From Cricetomys ansorgei (taxonomy: Eukaryota > Chordata > Mammalia > Rodentia > Nesomyidae): a DNA stretch of 64,000 bases. The DNA lies in assembly GCA_026225945.1 (NCBI GenBank), contig JAMJFZ010000165.1, forward strand, positions 1,102,001-1,166,000. The letters run 5' to 3'. The translations under genes and the position numbers were made by a program. The notes under the pieces were generated by a model that ran no database searches, was not told where the DNA came from, and saw only the letters and a list, made by a program, of their open reading frames with translations. Each line of letters starts with the position of its first letter. Within the stretch, counting starts at the first letter, position 1. This document shows positions 21,727 to 35,300 of the stretch, piece by piece.

Positions 21727-24700
21727 TTAAGAGGCCAGCAGTACAACCTGCCACTAAACCTGATGACCTGAGTTAGATCCTTGGAACCAATATGGCGGAA
21801 GAAGAGAGCTGACTTCCACAAGTTGTCTTCTGGCCTCCGCACGCACACATAGTATGCACATACCCCACCACACGTATGTTTAAGGAAGATCTGTTGCTGT
21901 CTCGCTTCTGTAAGTCTAGCCCCAACACAGTGCTTGGCACCACTTGGTAAAGATCGTTCTAAGGGATGAATGAGCAGATGGATGGATGGGTGGTGGGTGG
22001 ATGGTGGATGGATGGATGGGTGGGTGGGTGGGTGGGTGGATGGATGGATGGGTGGTGGGTGGCTGGGTTGGTGGATGGATGGGTGGGTGGGTGGGTAGAT
22101 GGATGGATGGGTGGTGGGTGGATGGGTGGATGGATGGATGGATGGACTGATGGATGGGTGGGTGGATGGATGGGTGGATGGGTGGGTGGATGGATGGATG
22201 GATGGGTGGGTGGGTGGGTGGGTAGATGGATGGATGGGTGGTGGGTGGATGGATGGATGGATGGATGGGTGGGTGGGGATGGATGGATGGGTGGTGGGTG
22301 GATGGGTGGGTGGATGGATGGATGGACTGATGGATGGATGGATGGATGGATGATGGATGGGTGGATGGATGGGATGGGTGGATGGATGGGTGGATGGATG
22401 GGTGGGTGGATGGATGGATGGATGGATGGATGGACGGACGGACGGACGGACAGACGGATGGATGGATGGGTAGATGGATGGGTGGATGGATGGATGGATG
22501 GATGGGTGGATGGGTAGATGGATGGATGGATGGATGATGGGTGGATGGATGGATGGATGGATGGACGGATGGACGGACGGACAGACGGATGGATGGGTGG
22601 GTAGATGGATGGGTGGGTGGATGAAGCTACCTCAAAGCAAGGCAGCTCAGAGGAGCGACTGTGGAGAGCACTTCAGATAGCAGCACTTAACCTCTGCTAA
22701 AATATTTGGCTACTAAGTTTAAGGCCTTGCTTGCCCTAGGAAAACAGTCTCCTTCTGTCACCCTGGAACTTCCAAAGAGGAAGGGACAGCCAGGTCCCTT
22801 TGGACCTGATTTTAATGCCTTCTTTCAGATTCACAAAATTCTTTTTGTTACTGTATTATCGGCGACTCAAAAGGAAAACACACCTTGACTTAACACGGAA
22901 TCCCACGAGTCATCACTTTTACGGCCGCTCCGACGACACCAGCGGCTGAGAACACTTTCGGGGCGTTTATTGGTCTTCATCCTCCTGTGGTTCTGTGGTG
23001 TGCGTTTTAATTGTATATACATTTAAACCCCGCGGCCCGTTCTGTCTTGTGGAATCCGCTCATTTCTATTTCTCTGTGTATTTACCGTTCCCGTTGCTCC
23101 TCATTACCTCTGCAGTCTCATGCTTCCCTCCGGGACCGCTTTCCTCGGGTCTGAAGAGCTCACTTTGGTATTCTCTGAGTGCAGGTTTGCGGGTGGTGAC
23201 TTCCGTTTTGTTTGCCCAGAAAATATCTTGATTTTACTTTCATTTTTCTAATCTTCACTTGTACGGTGTCCCAAATTTGGCAGCTGCATTTATTCACTGT
23301 TTCGAAGATGGCCCTCCGTTGTCTCCTGGCTCCCATCGTTCTCTGTAGAGAAGTCAACTGCAAGCCCTCCCTGTTGCTCTTTTATTTTATTAAGCTTTTA
23401 AATTACATTTGTTTATTTTGCATGTGTATGTGCATGGGCCCATGCGTGCTGCCCTGTGCTTGTGGAAGTCAGAGGACAACTCGCAAGTGTTTGTTCCCTT
23501 CTTCCACTGTGTGGGTTCCAGAACTCACGATGTCAGGCTTGGCAGCAAGCGCCTTTACCCATTAAGCCATCTTGCCTGTCCATTGTGGCTCTCTTAAAAT
23601 GACTGTTTTCCCTCTGCTCTTAATTTGTTATTTTTTAAAGATTTATTTATTGTGTGTGTGAGTGTTTTGCCTGTATGCATTTGTGTGCATTGCGTGTGTG
23701 TGCAATGCCCACGGTGGCTGGAAGAGGGCGTCAGATCCCTTGCAGATGACGTTATAGACGGTTGTGGGCCACCGTGTGAGTGTTGGGAACTGAACCCAGG
23801 TCCTCTGCAGAAGCAGCAAGTGTTCTTAACTGCTGAGCCATCTCTCCAGCCCCCCACCACCACTTTCTGCTCTCTGCCACCATGAATAGACATTCCGTTT
23901 CTAGAGTTTTGTGTACATGATCTCTTATAGTATGTTCTCTTCTGATGGAGCCCCTTCATTCCTTCTAGCTAATTTGAGTTGTACTCACGTTTTACTATAT
24001 ATCAACAATTTATTGTTGAACACTGAATAATATTCCATTTTATGGCGGTCATATTTTCATCTGTTCACTCATTGGTGGGTGTTTGTACTGTTCCCAGGTT
24101 TAACTATTACAGATAAAGCTCCAGTGAGTGTTCATGGATAAGTCCTTGTGTAGACAAATATTTTTCGCCTTAGACAAAAGCCTGGTAGTAAATTGACTGG
24201 GCAATAATTGGTGGCTACATGTTTAACTTAAGAGACTTCCGGGGTTTTTCGACTTGGTTGTACCACTTTGTGTTCCCAGCAAGGGTGTGCGAGAATTCCA
24301 GTTCTCCACTTCCCTCTAATACTTGGTGTGGCGTTCTAGCTTGTTTCTCTGTCACTGCAATAAACACTGACCCTAGCCAACTTGGGGAGGAGAGAGTTTA
24401 CTACCGGACTCTTCCAAGTGACAGCCCACTGTGGGGGGAGGCCAAGAACCTGGAGGCAGGAACTGAGGCCTGGAGGAACACAGCTCCCTGGCTTGCTCTC
24501 AGGCTCACATTCGGCTACCTTTTGTATACCTCCTAGGACCACTCGCCCAGAGGTGACACCGCCCATGGTGGGCCCGCCACACCCGCAATCAAGGCAACAC
24601 CCCAAGAACATGTCTGCTGGAGGCGTTCCCTTGGTTGAGGTTCCCTCTTCCCAGGTGACTCTAGTGTGTCATATGACAAAAACGAAGCATCACATGTAGC

Positions 24701-27700
24701 CAGTGCGATTTTTAAACTATTCTTGAATGTTAAAAAAAAATGTAGCTAGTCTACTAGGTGAGTGATAGCAATCCTGCTGTCTTTGGTTTGCGTTTTCCTA
24801 ACGCCGGACGTCTTTCCTCATATTTCTAAAGAAGGAAGAGCTTATTTGGCTCATGTTTTCCGCCTTTGGCTTCTCCTGGCCCCATTGGTTTGGGCCTGTG
24901 GTTTATCGGAGCTTCGCGTCGGAAACACGCGACAGGGGAAGCTGCCCACCTCACTGTACCGGAAACTGAGGGAGCGAGAGGCACGCGAGCCCGTTTGTCA
25001 GCCGTCTCGTTCCTTTGGTGAACTACCTGTGCAGACGCTGTGCCCGCTTTAGAATCGCATTTGTATCTCTTCGAGAAGTTCGCACGTGTACATGATGCGT
25101 TTTGACCACGTTCTCCCGACCCCTCCCAGACCCCCCCCCCCACCAAACGTAACGTCCGTTTTATAACCTACCGAGTCCAGTTTGTGCCACCCATGTACTC
25201 ACGGCTGTGGGGCCGTCCACCGAGCACAGCGGCCTACCAGGCGCCATTCGGCAGTGCTGTCCTGCCCGGAAGATCCTGTTTCCCTCTGGTCCTCCTCAGT
25301 CCCGTCTTGTACAGTCTTTTCTCCTGCACTGGAGAGATGGCTCAGTGGGCAAGAGCACTCGCTGCTCAGGCAGAAGACCCACATGGCGGCTCCCAGCCTT
25401 GAAACTCCAATGCCAGGGCAAAACACTCGTACGCATAAACATAAATCTTCTTTAAGTCCCTCCACCCTCTCTTTCTCCATCTTCCCTGAGCCTCAGGGGC
25501 AGTGTGTCCCGTTGCAGCTGAGTCCTCTACAAACGTTTATTCTCTGTGCTTTGGCCAAGTATGAGTTTCTGTGTTAACCGCTGTCCATTTGTGAACATTT
25601 TTCTTATTGACTTCTCTATTCCATACTACAACATTCGTTTTGAGTTTGCTTCTGAGTATGGAGCAAGTTACAGGCCGAGGTTTATTACACGGGCGTCTGG
25701 TTCTGCCTGTGCCGTTGGTTGAAAGGGCTCTCCTTTCTTTGGTGAGCTGCCTATGTACCTTGGACAAAAACTTCTTGTCCACGTATGTGGAAGTCTGTTT
25801 TGGAGCCTTCTGTTCTGTTCCATAGATCTGTATCTAGAACGACACGGTCATGATTACCATAGCTTTATACCAAGTTTTTGTTTTTCCCCCTTCAGTGCTA
25901 GAGATGAGCCCAGGGCATGGCGCGTGCTAAGCAAGCCCCTACCACTGAGATGCGCTGCTAGTCTTAGCACTTTTTATTTTTCTTATGTTTAGTTGTTCTA
26001 GATCTCCTTCATTTCCAGACAGATTTTAGAATCAGCTCACCTAAACAAACAGATAAATGGTCGGTTGGACCTGTGCTGCCACAAGCCTGTAATCCCAACA
26101 TACCTGGGAGGCCGAGGTAGAGAATAGTAATCCAGCCTGTGCTACAGAGTATGTTCAAAGTCAGCCTGGAAAACTTAACAAGACCTGCGTCAAACTATGT
26201 TGTGAGGATTTAAAACGGCTGAGGATGTTGCTCAGTGGTCAAGCATGTGCTTAGCCCATGTGAATCCCAGGTGCCATGAAACAAGAACGTCTACTGGACT
26301 CTTGAATGCGATTGACACCTCAAAATATTGCGTCTTTGGACCCACGAACACGCCACGTCAAAAGCCATTCTTCATCTTATCTCTAAACGTTTCCTGGCTT
26401 TGTGCTTCTATGAGGTACATATTTTTAAAACTTTACCCTCCAACTGTTAATTTATAATTTCCTCTGTGTTCTACGACCTTGTTAAACTTGGGGGCTTATT
26501 GTTGGTTGCTGCTTTGTTTTTTTAGACTCCACTGGACTTTTCACACAGATAAGCATGTGCTATACTGAAGATGACAGGTCTGCCTCTTCTCTTCCAACAT
26601 TTTATCTTCATTTTTCCTGCCCGATTGCACTGGCTTGCACTTCAGAACCGAGTGCGGAGGGGATGGAATGGGATTGTTTTCTTATTTCTTCCGGATGAAT
26701 TATTTCTCGTGCGTTTATTTTAATTTCATTCTTCTCAGCCGTAACTCCTAGTGGCTGCTTTAGGGTTTGTAGTATACTTCCTTAGCTACCACGGTGTATC
26801 TCTGGGCCAGTACCGCAACATCCGGTCCTAGGCTCCCGTGCTCCCAGTGGCCTCTGCACGACCGCGGTCCACGTCCTGTTTGTTATGAACCCCATATAAC
26901 CTTATTATTATTTTTTATTTATTTATTTTTATTTATTATTTATTATTTAATTTATCTCTTTTGTAGAGATAAATTAAAAACGGTGCCCTTCTTACTCTGC
27001 TTACCTTACTCATGACGCTCCCACTTACCCCTCGTTTTACCCCCAGTGCGGATCCTCCTTTCTGAGAGTTACCAGCTTCCTTCTGCCTAGGGGCCCTCAG
27101 CACCTTCAGTAGTGTGGGTGCGTCAGAGGTAATTTCAGGCATGCACCTCTGTCGGAGTCTGGATTTTGCCTTTGTTTTTGAAATGTATCTTTGCTGGGTA
27201 TAGAAATCTCGGTTGCCCGCCCCCCTCCCAGTGTCTGGGGGTGCTGCTCTGCTGTCTTCGGACTTGGATCATTTCTGACGAGAAATCTGTCCTCATTCTT
27301 TTCTTTTCTCCAAAGTATGTCTTTCTCCCCCCCTCTTCCCCTCCCTCTGTCCCTCCGTCCCTCTGTCCCTCCATCCCTCTGTCCTTCCCTCCCTCCCTCT
27401 GTCCCTCCGTCCCTCTGTCCCTCCCTCCCTCCTTTTTTTTTTTCTGAGACAAGGTCTCTCTGTATAACCCTGGCTGTCCTAGAACTCACTACTCACAGAG
27501 ATCCGGCTGCCTCTGCTTCCCGAGCGCTGGGATCAAAGGGTGCACCACCACCGCCCTGCTCAGTCTCTCCCTTGATGAGAATGCCCAAGCAGTTCAGGTG
27601 CCATGTACATTGCTGTCCCTTTAGTCGCTTGGTCTTTGGAGCTCGTGGTTCAAGCCTCTTGGAACCACAGGGTCACAGCTTCATCAAGTCTCCTAATTTT

Positions 27701-30700
27701 TTCAGCTGCTAGAGAATCTAATAACCGACCCGTGAGGCCGTGGTGGATTTAGCGATACCACCAAGGCCGTCGGCCCTGGAAACCCCAGCGCCCGCTGTAT
27801 TTCTTATCTCAGAGGATCTCCTTTGTGGTCTGGTGTCCAGAGTCATATTTCGCGTGTTTTCTCATATTCTGAAAGTCTTTTTTGGATTTGTTTGTTTTTA
27901 TTTTGTGTGCATGGCTATTTTACCTGTATGCACATACGGTGTTCTACGAGACTGCTTATTGGACCCCTGGAAATAGGGTCACGGACAGTTGAGAGCCGCC
28001 ACATGGTCACTGGGGATTGAACCCAGGTCTTCTGTAAGAGCACGGGAGCTCTTGATGACTCAGCCAATCCCCCCCACCCCCCAGCCCTGTTTTCTCACAC
28101 TTTCTGTGGTTACAGTGGTAAGGTCAGTCCAGAGGTCAGGCTGTTCCGTCACTGCCAGAAATGTCGCTCTTGCTTGAAGTTTAAGCGGCTTGGGTACTGG
28201 AGAAGTGGCTCAGTGGTTAAGAACATGTAGTACTTTCCCAGAGGACCCAGGTTCAGGTCCCAGCATCCACCTCAGGTGGCTCACAATCACCTGTCCCTCT
28301 AGATCCAGGGGATCTAGTGCCTTCCTTGAGCCTCTGTGGGTGTGCACACATACACAGCACACACAGGGAAGCACACACAAATAAAATAAAAATAAATCCT
28401 TAAAAATGGTTTAGGATGACTGGGCTTGGTGGTGTACCTTCCATCCCAGTGAGGCAGGGCCAGACAGACTTCTGTGAATTCAGGTCTAGCCTGGTATACC
28501 TAGCACTTTCTAGCCAGCCGGGGATACATAGTAAGACTCTGTCTCAAAATAAGTAAGTAAATAAAATACAGTTTGGGGTTGGGGCGATTGCTCATTGGTT
28601 AAAGTTTTTGTTGCATGAGCATAAGAACCAGAGTTCGGATCCCCAGAACCTATATAAGTGTCTGGTGAGTGTGGTAGCCCGCCTGTAATTCTATTGCTTT
28701 TAAAGTGGAGATGGATTCCCCAGAGCGGGCTGGTTAGCCAGGCTGGTGGTGTCGGAGAGCTCCGGGTTCAATCGAAAAATCTGCCCCCACCAATGAGGTT
28801 GAGAAAATCAAGGAAGGTTCCCTGTATCCGCACTGCGCTTCGGCATACCCACGAACACCCACACACATACGAACAGGCAAACACATCCACAGCAGTGCAG
28901 CCATCCTGGTTAGCTTTCTTACAGGGAGTAAGTGGTTCTGAGCACACACTGGACAGTGGTGTGAATCGGGATGGTCTGGGGCAGGTTCGATTGGCTTTAG
29001 ATCCTGCTGTGGACCGTTGAGAACTGGAAGATGACCTAGAGGCTGACTGTCGCTGGTTACTGTCTCTGTAGAATGGTGATTCTCAACCTCAGCTGTACGT
29101 TGAATCACCTGGGAGATAAGGGGGAAAAAAAAACCACTGGATCAGCTCCACCCAAGAAATTATGGTTTAATTTGCTTGGCATCAGGCCAGGACATCAGGA
29201 CTTCTGGAAGCGCAAGTGATTTTTAATGAGCAGCCAAGGTAAAGAGCCGCTGACAGAGGGCACGGCCCCGGCCCTCAGGTATCCGCAGTCACGTCCGATC
29301 TGCTTCTTGTCTTTCCCTTCTCACCGCCTCCCCCAGCAAAGTGCAGGTCCTCTACGGGGGGACAGACCTCTTCGACTACGAGGTGCGCAGGACCTTCAAC
29401 AACGACATGCTCCTCGCCTTCATCAGCAGCAGCTGCATCGCCGCCCTGGTCTACATCCTCACCTCCTGCTCAGGTACGGCATCCTGGGAGGCGCCTGTGA
29501 GCGGCACCTTCTCCCCCTGCAGTGCGTGCTGAGCCTGGAGGCCGGCTCGCGAGAGCCGGCTGGGTGCACTCAGACACCGTGATGGCTTTGTGGAGGGGCA
29601 CGGGGCTATTTTTAGACTCTCTTGTGGATTATTCAAGAGCCCCACTCTGTACTCACATCAGCAGCCCTTTTGTTCCAAGCTCACACCCCACGGCCACCAA
29701 TCCTCACGGCCGCCACACCCCCACGGCTGCCACACCCCACGGCCACCACCTCTACACATGCACTCTACCCACTGCTTGTATACAGTAGGTGCACGTTCTA
29801 CCCGCTGCTTGTATACAGTAGGCACACACCTCTAACCTCTGCTTGTATACAGTAGGTGCATGTTCTACCCGCTGCTTGTATACAGTAGGCACACACCTCT
29901 ACCCACTGCTTGTATACAGTAGGTGCATGTTCTACCCGCTGCTTGTATACAGTAGGCACGTGCTCTTGTACAAGTGAGCAGAGATGGTAATGCTTGAAAA
30001 CTGGGCACGGAATGCAGTTATCCATACAGCAGGTATCAGTCCGGTGCTAGATAAAGGCCTCGTGTTCTGATTCACCAGGATCCAGGGTGAGCTGGACACA
30101 GGTCCTGCACCGTGGAACCTCTGGTCGCCTCGGGTGACTCAGTGTTCAGGATTCTCCCCTTGAATGTGGGGCTCGTAGGACCCAGAAGAGATCTCATGGG
30201 CAGTCTGACCTCAGACTGTGGCATCTGCCACACCGGCCTCCAGCCCAGCCCCTTTTCTGGGAACGAAGGGCTTCAGATTCTGAAAATTGTCCCTATAGCT
30301 GGCGGGGAGCACACAGTGCAGTCTGAGGGCCCCGGATGAGGGGCTGAGGTCAGGGTCACTCAAGGGGGTCAATGTTCTATGTTCCCCGTGACCTCAGCTG
30401 CCCCTCTTCCTGCCCAGTGTTCCTGTCCTTCTTCGGGATTGCCAGTATCGGCCTCAGCTGCCTGGTGGCGCTCTTCCTCTACCACGTGGTCTTCGGCATC
30501 CAGTACCTGGGCATCCTCAACGGTGTGGCCGCCTTTGTGATCGTGGGCATTGGTGAGTCACCTCTCAGCCCCGGCAGGGGAATCCCTCTTGAAAACTCTG
30601 GAAGAGAGGTGGGTGGGGCCAGGAAGCATGATGGACAGGGCTTGAGCTCAGTGGGTGCGGTCAAGGAGCCTAGTGGGCGGGGCTTGGAGGCTTCCTGGGG

Positions 30701-32326
30701 CGAAGGAGGAGCCTGGTAGGTGATGCTTGGCCACAGTGGGTGGAGCTTGGAGACACTGGGTGAGGCCGAGGCGTCTGGCGGGTGGGGCGTCATTGACCTC
30801 AGGGTGAAGCCAGTCAAGTCAGATGGGCCTCCGTTAACCCAGAACTGAGCCACCGGACTGTCCTGGCCCCTGACCTCAGGCGCTCAGAAGCGGGACCTGG
30901 GCTGAGCTGCCCCCTGACCCGGCCTCCCTCCCGCAGGTGTGGACGACGTCTTTGTGTTCATCAACACCTACCGCCAGGCCACCCACCTGGAAGACCCCCA
31001 GCTGCGGATGATCCACACCATCCAGACGGCGGGCAAGGCCACCTTCTTCACGTCGCTGACCACTGCCGCTGCCTACGCAGCCAACGTCTTCTCCCAGGTG
31101 GGAAGCCGGCCCCACCGTCCCTGTCTGGCTTCCCGTTTGCCCACACGTGGCCTCTGATCTCAGTGTCCTTGCTGTGACCCTGCCGTCCATTCCTGTGACG
31201 ACCACTCATTCCGAAACCGTGGGACCTTTACAACAGTGCAGTTAGCTACGGGCGCTCGTGAACAGGCTTTCCGCCCTGGCGAACAGGGCAGTTTCTGAAG
31301 CTCTTTACCATCTGACCTTTACAACCCACGATAAAAGTATAGGCACTGTCTCTGTTTTCCTAGCACAGAAAGTGGGGCCCAGAAAGGTGAAGTGACCCCT
31401 TCATGGTCACACAGATGGTAAATGGTGAGCCACCACAGTCTCCTGACCCTTGGCCTGAGCTCAGTCCCTGATACTTCACTCTCTATTATGATCTCTTGTG
31501 TGGTCAGTCTGTCTCCCTCTTTCCTTCCCTTCCCCACTCTCTCTTTTCTCTCCTCTCCCCTTTCTTCTTCCCCCTCCCCCACATCCATATTCCTGAGTGG
31601 GGGGGGCTCTGTGTACCTAGGAGCACATCCGGGAGGCTTTGTGACCTGGCCCAGTAGCTCATGTAAACTTCTCTGGTCCTCGTTCCTCTGTGGATTATCC
31701 CGGGGATGAGATGAGCCAGTGGAGCCGTGGTTTAACAAACCGCAGGTCTGCCTGCTGATTGGTGAGGGTCTCTCCAGCTGCCACAGCCCTGGGCAGGTCC
31801 CTGTGGGATTTCTGGGACTCCTGTCCCCTGACTCCCTGTTTCTATTGCTGGGTACCACCTTCCCTTCCTCTTCATCAACCTGCAGCCTGGTTTTGTGGGA
31901 TGTGTCTTGACTTGGGGGAAAGCCACTACCAGATGCTGACTCCGGGCTAGGTGCGGTTCCCAGCAGGCTTCAGGTAGACCAGAGGCTCCGCCCTGGCATC
32001 CCCCAGGCCTGGCGCTGTTGTCCTGCAGCCAAACTGTTCCTACTTCAGTCTGGCTGTGGAGACACCCAAGCCTCCTGAGCCCGGCCAGTGTCACACCCTC
32101 CTGCCTCCTGGCTGCAGATCCCAGCTGTGCACGACTTCGGCTTGTTCATGTCTCTCATCGTAACCTGCTGCTGGCTGGCTGTGCTGTTCACCATGCCTGC
32201 CGCCCTGGGGCTCTGGAGCCTCTACATGGCACCTCTGGAGAGCTCCTGTCAGAGCAGGTGAGCAGCCTACACCCCTCACACCCTGAGCAGCCACAGTACC
32301 CTGTTCTCTCTCTCTCTCTCTCTCTC

Positions 32327-32360
<34 letters not shown>

Positions 32361-35300
32361 AACCCTCTGGGTTCCTCTATATGCCAGTCCAAGGCTAGGC
32401 AGGGGACAGGGAGGGAGCCCCTGTTGTCTGGCAGCAGTTTGTGGTCACGTGTGAACAGGCTGCAGGCAAACTCAAGACCCCGAGGACCTGCACCTTCTTA
32501 CTGTGCCTTTTATGCAAATGAGGAACCTAGGGCATAGGGTATCACAGAGCAGCTTTCCCTTGCCTGCTGTGACCCTTTGTGTCCCCAGAGGTAGAGTAGC
32601 AGGGCAGATGGCTCCAGAAGGAACTCCACACTGGCTCTTGTAGTCAGCGGTGTGTGTCCTGGGAGGCAGGAGCAGCCACGTGCTGCCTGGGCTAATGCGG
32701 TTTCCCAGCCTTGCCCAGTCCTCTCCGGGTGCTGTGACTCCTAACCTCATGCCTGTCCACTGCTCTCCGTAGCTGCCACCAGAAGTGCGGCCGCAAGAGC
32801 TCCTTGCATTTCCCTGGGGACCTGTTTGCGGCTCCAGAGCGGGCTAGGGGTGGCCCTGCCCAGGGCCCCCTCCCCTACCTGGACGATGACATCCCCTTGC
32901 TGAATGTCGAGGACGAGCCAGGTGAGAGCCGGCCAGGCCTACTGGGGTTGGCCTCCACAGGGAGGTTCAAAGATAAGCTGGTCCCAAGGGTGCCAGGCCA
33001 GATGCCCTGTGGGGACCCTCACCCAGCCTGTGGGCTTCCCCAGTGCAGGTGCGGGCTGGGACAGGCTGTGGCCCAGACTTTGACTGGCTACCGCTCTGCC
33101 TGGCAGTGTCTCTAGAGCTGGGAGACGTATCGCTGGTGTCTGTGCCCCGAGAATGTCTGCAGCCCGCCCCCGATGGAAGCAGCAGGGGCCAGCTCCTGGC
33201 CCAGCTGCAAGAGCTGCTGCATCACTGGGTCCTATGGGCAGCTGTCAAGAGCCGCTGGGTGATTGTAGGTGAGTGTGCCCCACTCCCTTCCCACCACCTT
33301 GAGCTCAAGGCAGACACCCCCTCCCCCGTAACACACACACACACGCACACACACGCACACACATGCACACACACAAACGTAACAAGCACTGGGAGTGAAG
33401 TAGCACTCAGAAGCCTGGCCTGCCCTCTTCCCCGCCTCCTGCTCTTCCTGCGTACGCCGCATCTGGGCTTCCTCGGCCACCGCTTACAAGCTGCTGTGTG
33501 CCGGGCAAGCAAGCAGTTACTCGTGCTTGGCCCTGGAGTACATTGGCCTGGCTGAGTTTGAAGCCCAGTTCTGCCCTCTGCTCTTTGTGACCTTGGCTGT
33601 GCCAGGCAGACTAACACTTGAGTTCTTGTTCTAAAAATGAGGGTGGTAACAGGGTCCCTAGGGTCTAGGGCGTGGCTCAGCAGTAGAACGCAGGTACCAG
33701 GCCTGGTTCTATCTCCCAAGCACCAAAAAAGAATAACATCTAGCAGGACAGCCATAAGAATTATGATGCGTTTATAAGGGTCTCAGCCCTGCACGGGGCC
33801 TGCCGAGTGCTCGGTATGCATGAAGCACCATCGCCATCTTCAACGGCTCATCAGAACTACTTCGGTCAAGCAGAAGCACCAGCTCTTCAGGGACGGTCAG
33901 GTGCTCTGAGACACTAGCTGGCCCTTGCAGAGGAGCGTCGGTTTGCAGCCTACAGCCAGGCCCCAGCAGCTCCACAAACGCCATAGCTGTCCTACCCTAT
34001 CCCTGTCTCTGGCGGGGCTATCCCCCTGCTCCCCCACCCCCCGCTCTCCACACTGCACAGTTCTCCTAGGGTGGGCTGCCAGCCTCGGATCTTTCACGGG
34101 CGCCATCCCGCACGACATCTTCCCCATAGGACTGTTCGCCTCCATCCTGATCCTGTCCCTGGTGTTCGCCAGCCGGCTCCGCCCCGCTAGCCGGGCCCCA
34201 CTGCTCTTCCGGCCTGACACCAACATCCAGGTGCTGCTGGACCTCAAGTACAACCTGAGTGCCGAGGGCATATCCTGCATCACCTGCTCAGGTGAGGGGC
34301 CCCGCCGACTGGGCTTGCCTTCTGTGGTGTCTGAGCCCGCTGTCGGCCTGAGAGAAGAGAGATTGCAGAGGTGCAATGAGCAGGAGGGACAGACAGACAT
34401 CCTGAGCTCGGGGCGATTTGGGGGGGGGGTGTCCATGTCACTGAGTCAGGAGCAAGCTGTTACAGTCCCCTTTGTGGAGGAAGAAGAGAGTGCTTTGTGC
34501 TTTGTGCATGTGGATATCCTGGAAGGCTGCCCAAAGGAGGCATGTAAGCGGATACTCGAAGACTGAGAGTCATCAGACTAATAGAGCTGGGGAGGGAAGG
34601 AACAGGTTAGACCCAAAGAAGGAACAGGTTAGACCCAAAGGAGAGGGAGATGATCGGTCAGGCCAGGTGGGCAGAGGCAAGGAAAGATGGTTCTAGGTAG
34701 CGGCAGTGAAGGAGAAGGGCAGAGCCAAGTCGGAGAGGGGTGGCTGAGACGGGTCTGTGTGTTGATGGAGGGGCAGGACCCTGGGGAAATTGGTGGACCA
34801 GGCAGAGGTGGGCAGGAGGCCGGCACCATCTCTGGACGGGACACGGGGGAGCTAAACAGCCACTGTTGTAGGGGTGATTTGATGCCTGTGGGGTGAGGGC
34901 ACAGTGGGTGTTGAGTAAGAGAGACTTTCAAGGTAGCTAGTGTAGCCCTTACTTAGGGCAGGGAGACTGGGGAGGAGCAAGGGCGAGTAACAGTCAAGCC
35001 ACTCAGGTAGGTAGCCAAGAAACGGGAGAGGGCCTAGCCGGGGAGAGCAGTCCCCCGGCAGCTGCCACTGCCGTCATTGCCCATTTAATTAGGGCATTGT
35101 TCCCATTAACTCAGCCCAGCCCTCCCCTAGGCCATGGCATGAGCTGAATACAAGAAAGCAGACAGGAGCTCTGACAGGCACCCAGAGCCTTGCACCTCAG
35201 AGTCAGCCCCAACTCAGCTCCCAGGTCCCCTAGGCTCAGAGCTGCTCTGCACGCTCACCACACACTCCCTGGGTTCCCCGGCCTGTGTCCTGCCAGCTCC

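Larger units (their letters stand above)
24770..27325 (-). mobile_element. Fragmented antisense L1 region with SINE insertions
   Basis: Several stretches read as reversed old L1: 'ttggtttgcgttttcctaac' (24784), 'ctgttctgttccatagatc' with 'gattaccatagctttatacc' (25809-25875), 'cccgattgcactggcttgca' (26620) and 'ttgctgggtatagaaatctc' (27191). Intervals between are unrecognisable or SINE-derived. All frames are broken. CpG density is unexpectedly high in parts (24900-25110). Confidence 0.55.
20317..29336 (+). other. Disp3: Disp3 intron 3 (9.0 kb)
   Basis: Repeat-dense: a run of SINEs (20.7-21.9 kb), a second TGGA array, antisense L1 remains (23-27.3 kb) and more SINEs to 28.9 kb. Stretches at 20317-20710 and 28885-29336 look unique. 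No exon seen inside. Confidence 0.9.
29474..30417 (+). other. Disp3: Disp3 intron 4
   Basis: 944 bp, GT at 29474 to TGCCCAG at 30417. It carries the tandem repeats at 29687-29966; the remainder is unique. An AGGTCAGGGTCA pair of nuclear-receptor-like half sites lies at 30347-30358 with zero spacing, which is not the usual thyroid-receptor arrangement. Confidence 0.9.

Noticed and set aside
21966..22680. Met-Asp-Gly-Trp repeat frame of 183 codons
   Set aside because: Second TGGA array; same artefact.
27135..27490. Arg/Gly/Glu-rich antisense frame of about 105-127 codons
   Set aside because: Complement of the (TCCC)n tract and an antisense B1.
30347..30358. AGGTCAGGGTCA as a thyroid hormone response element
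   Set aside because: Half-sites have zero spacing; thyroid receptor elements are usually DR4. Kept only as a note in intron 4.
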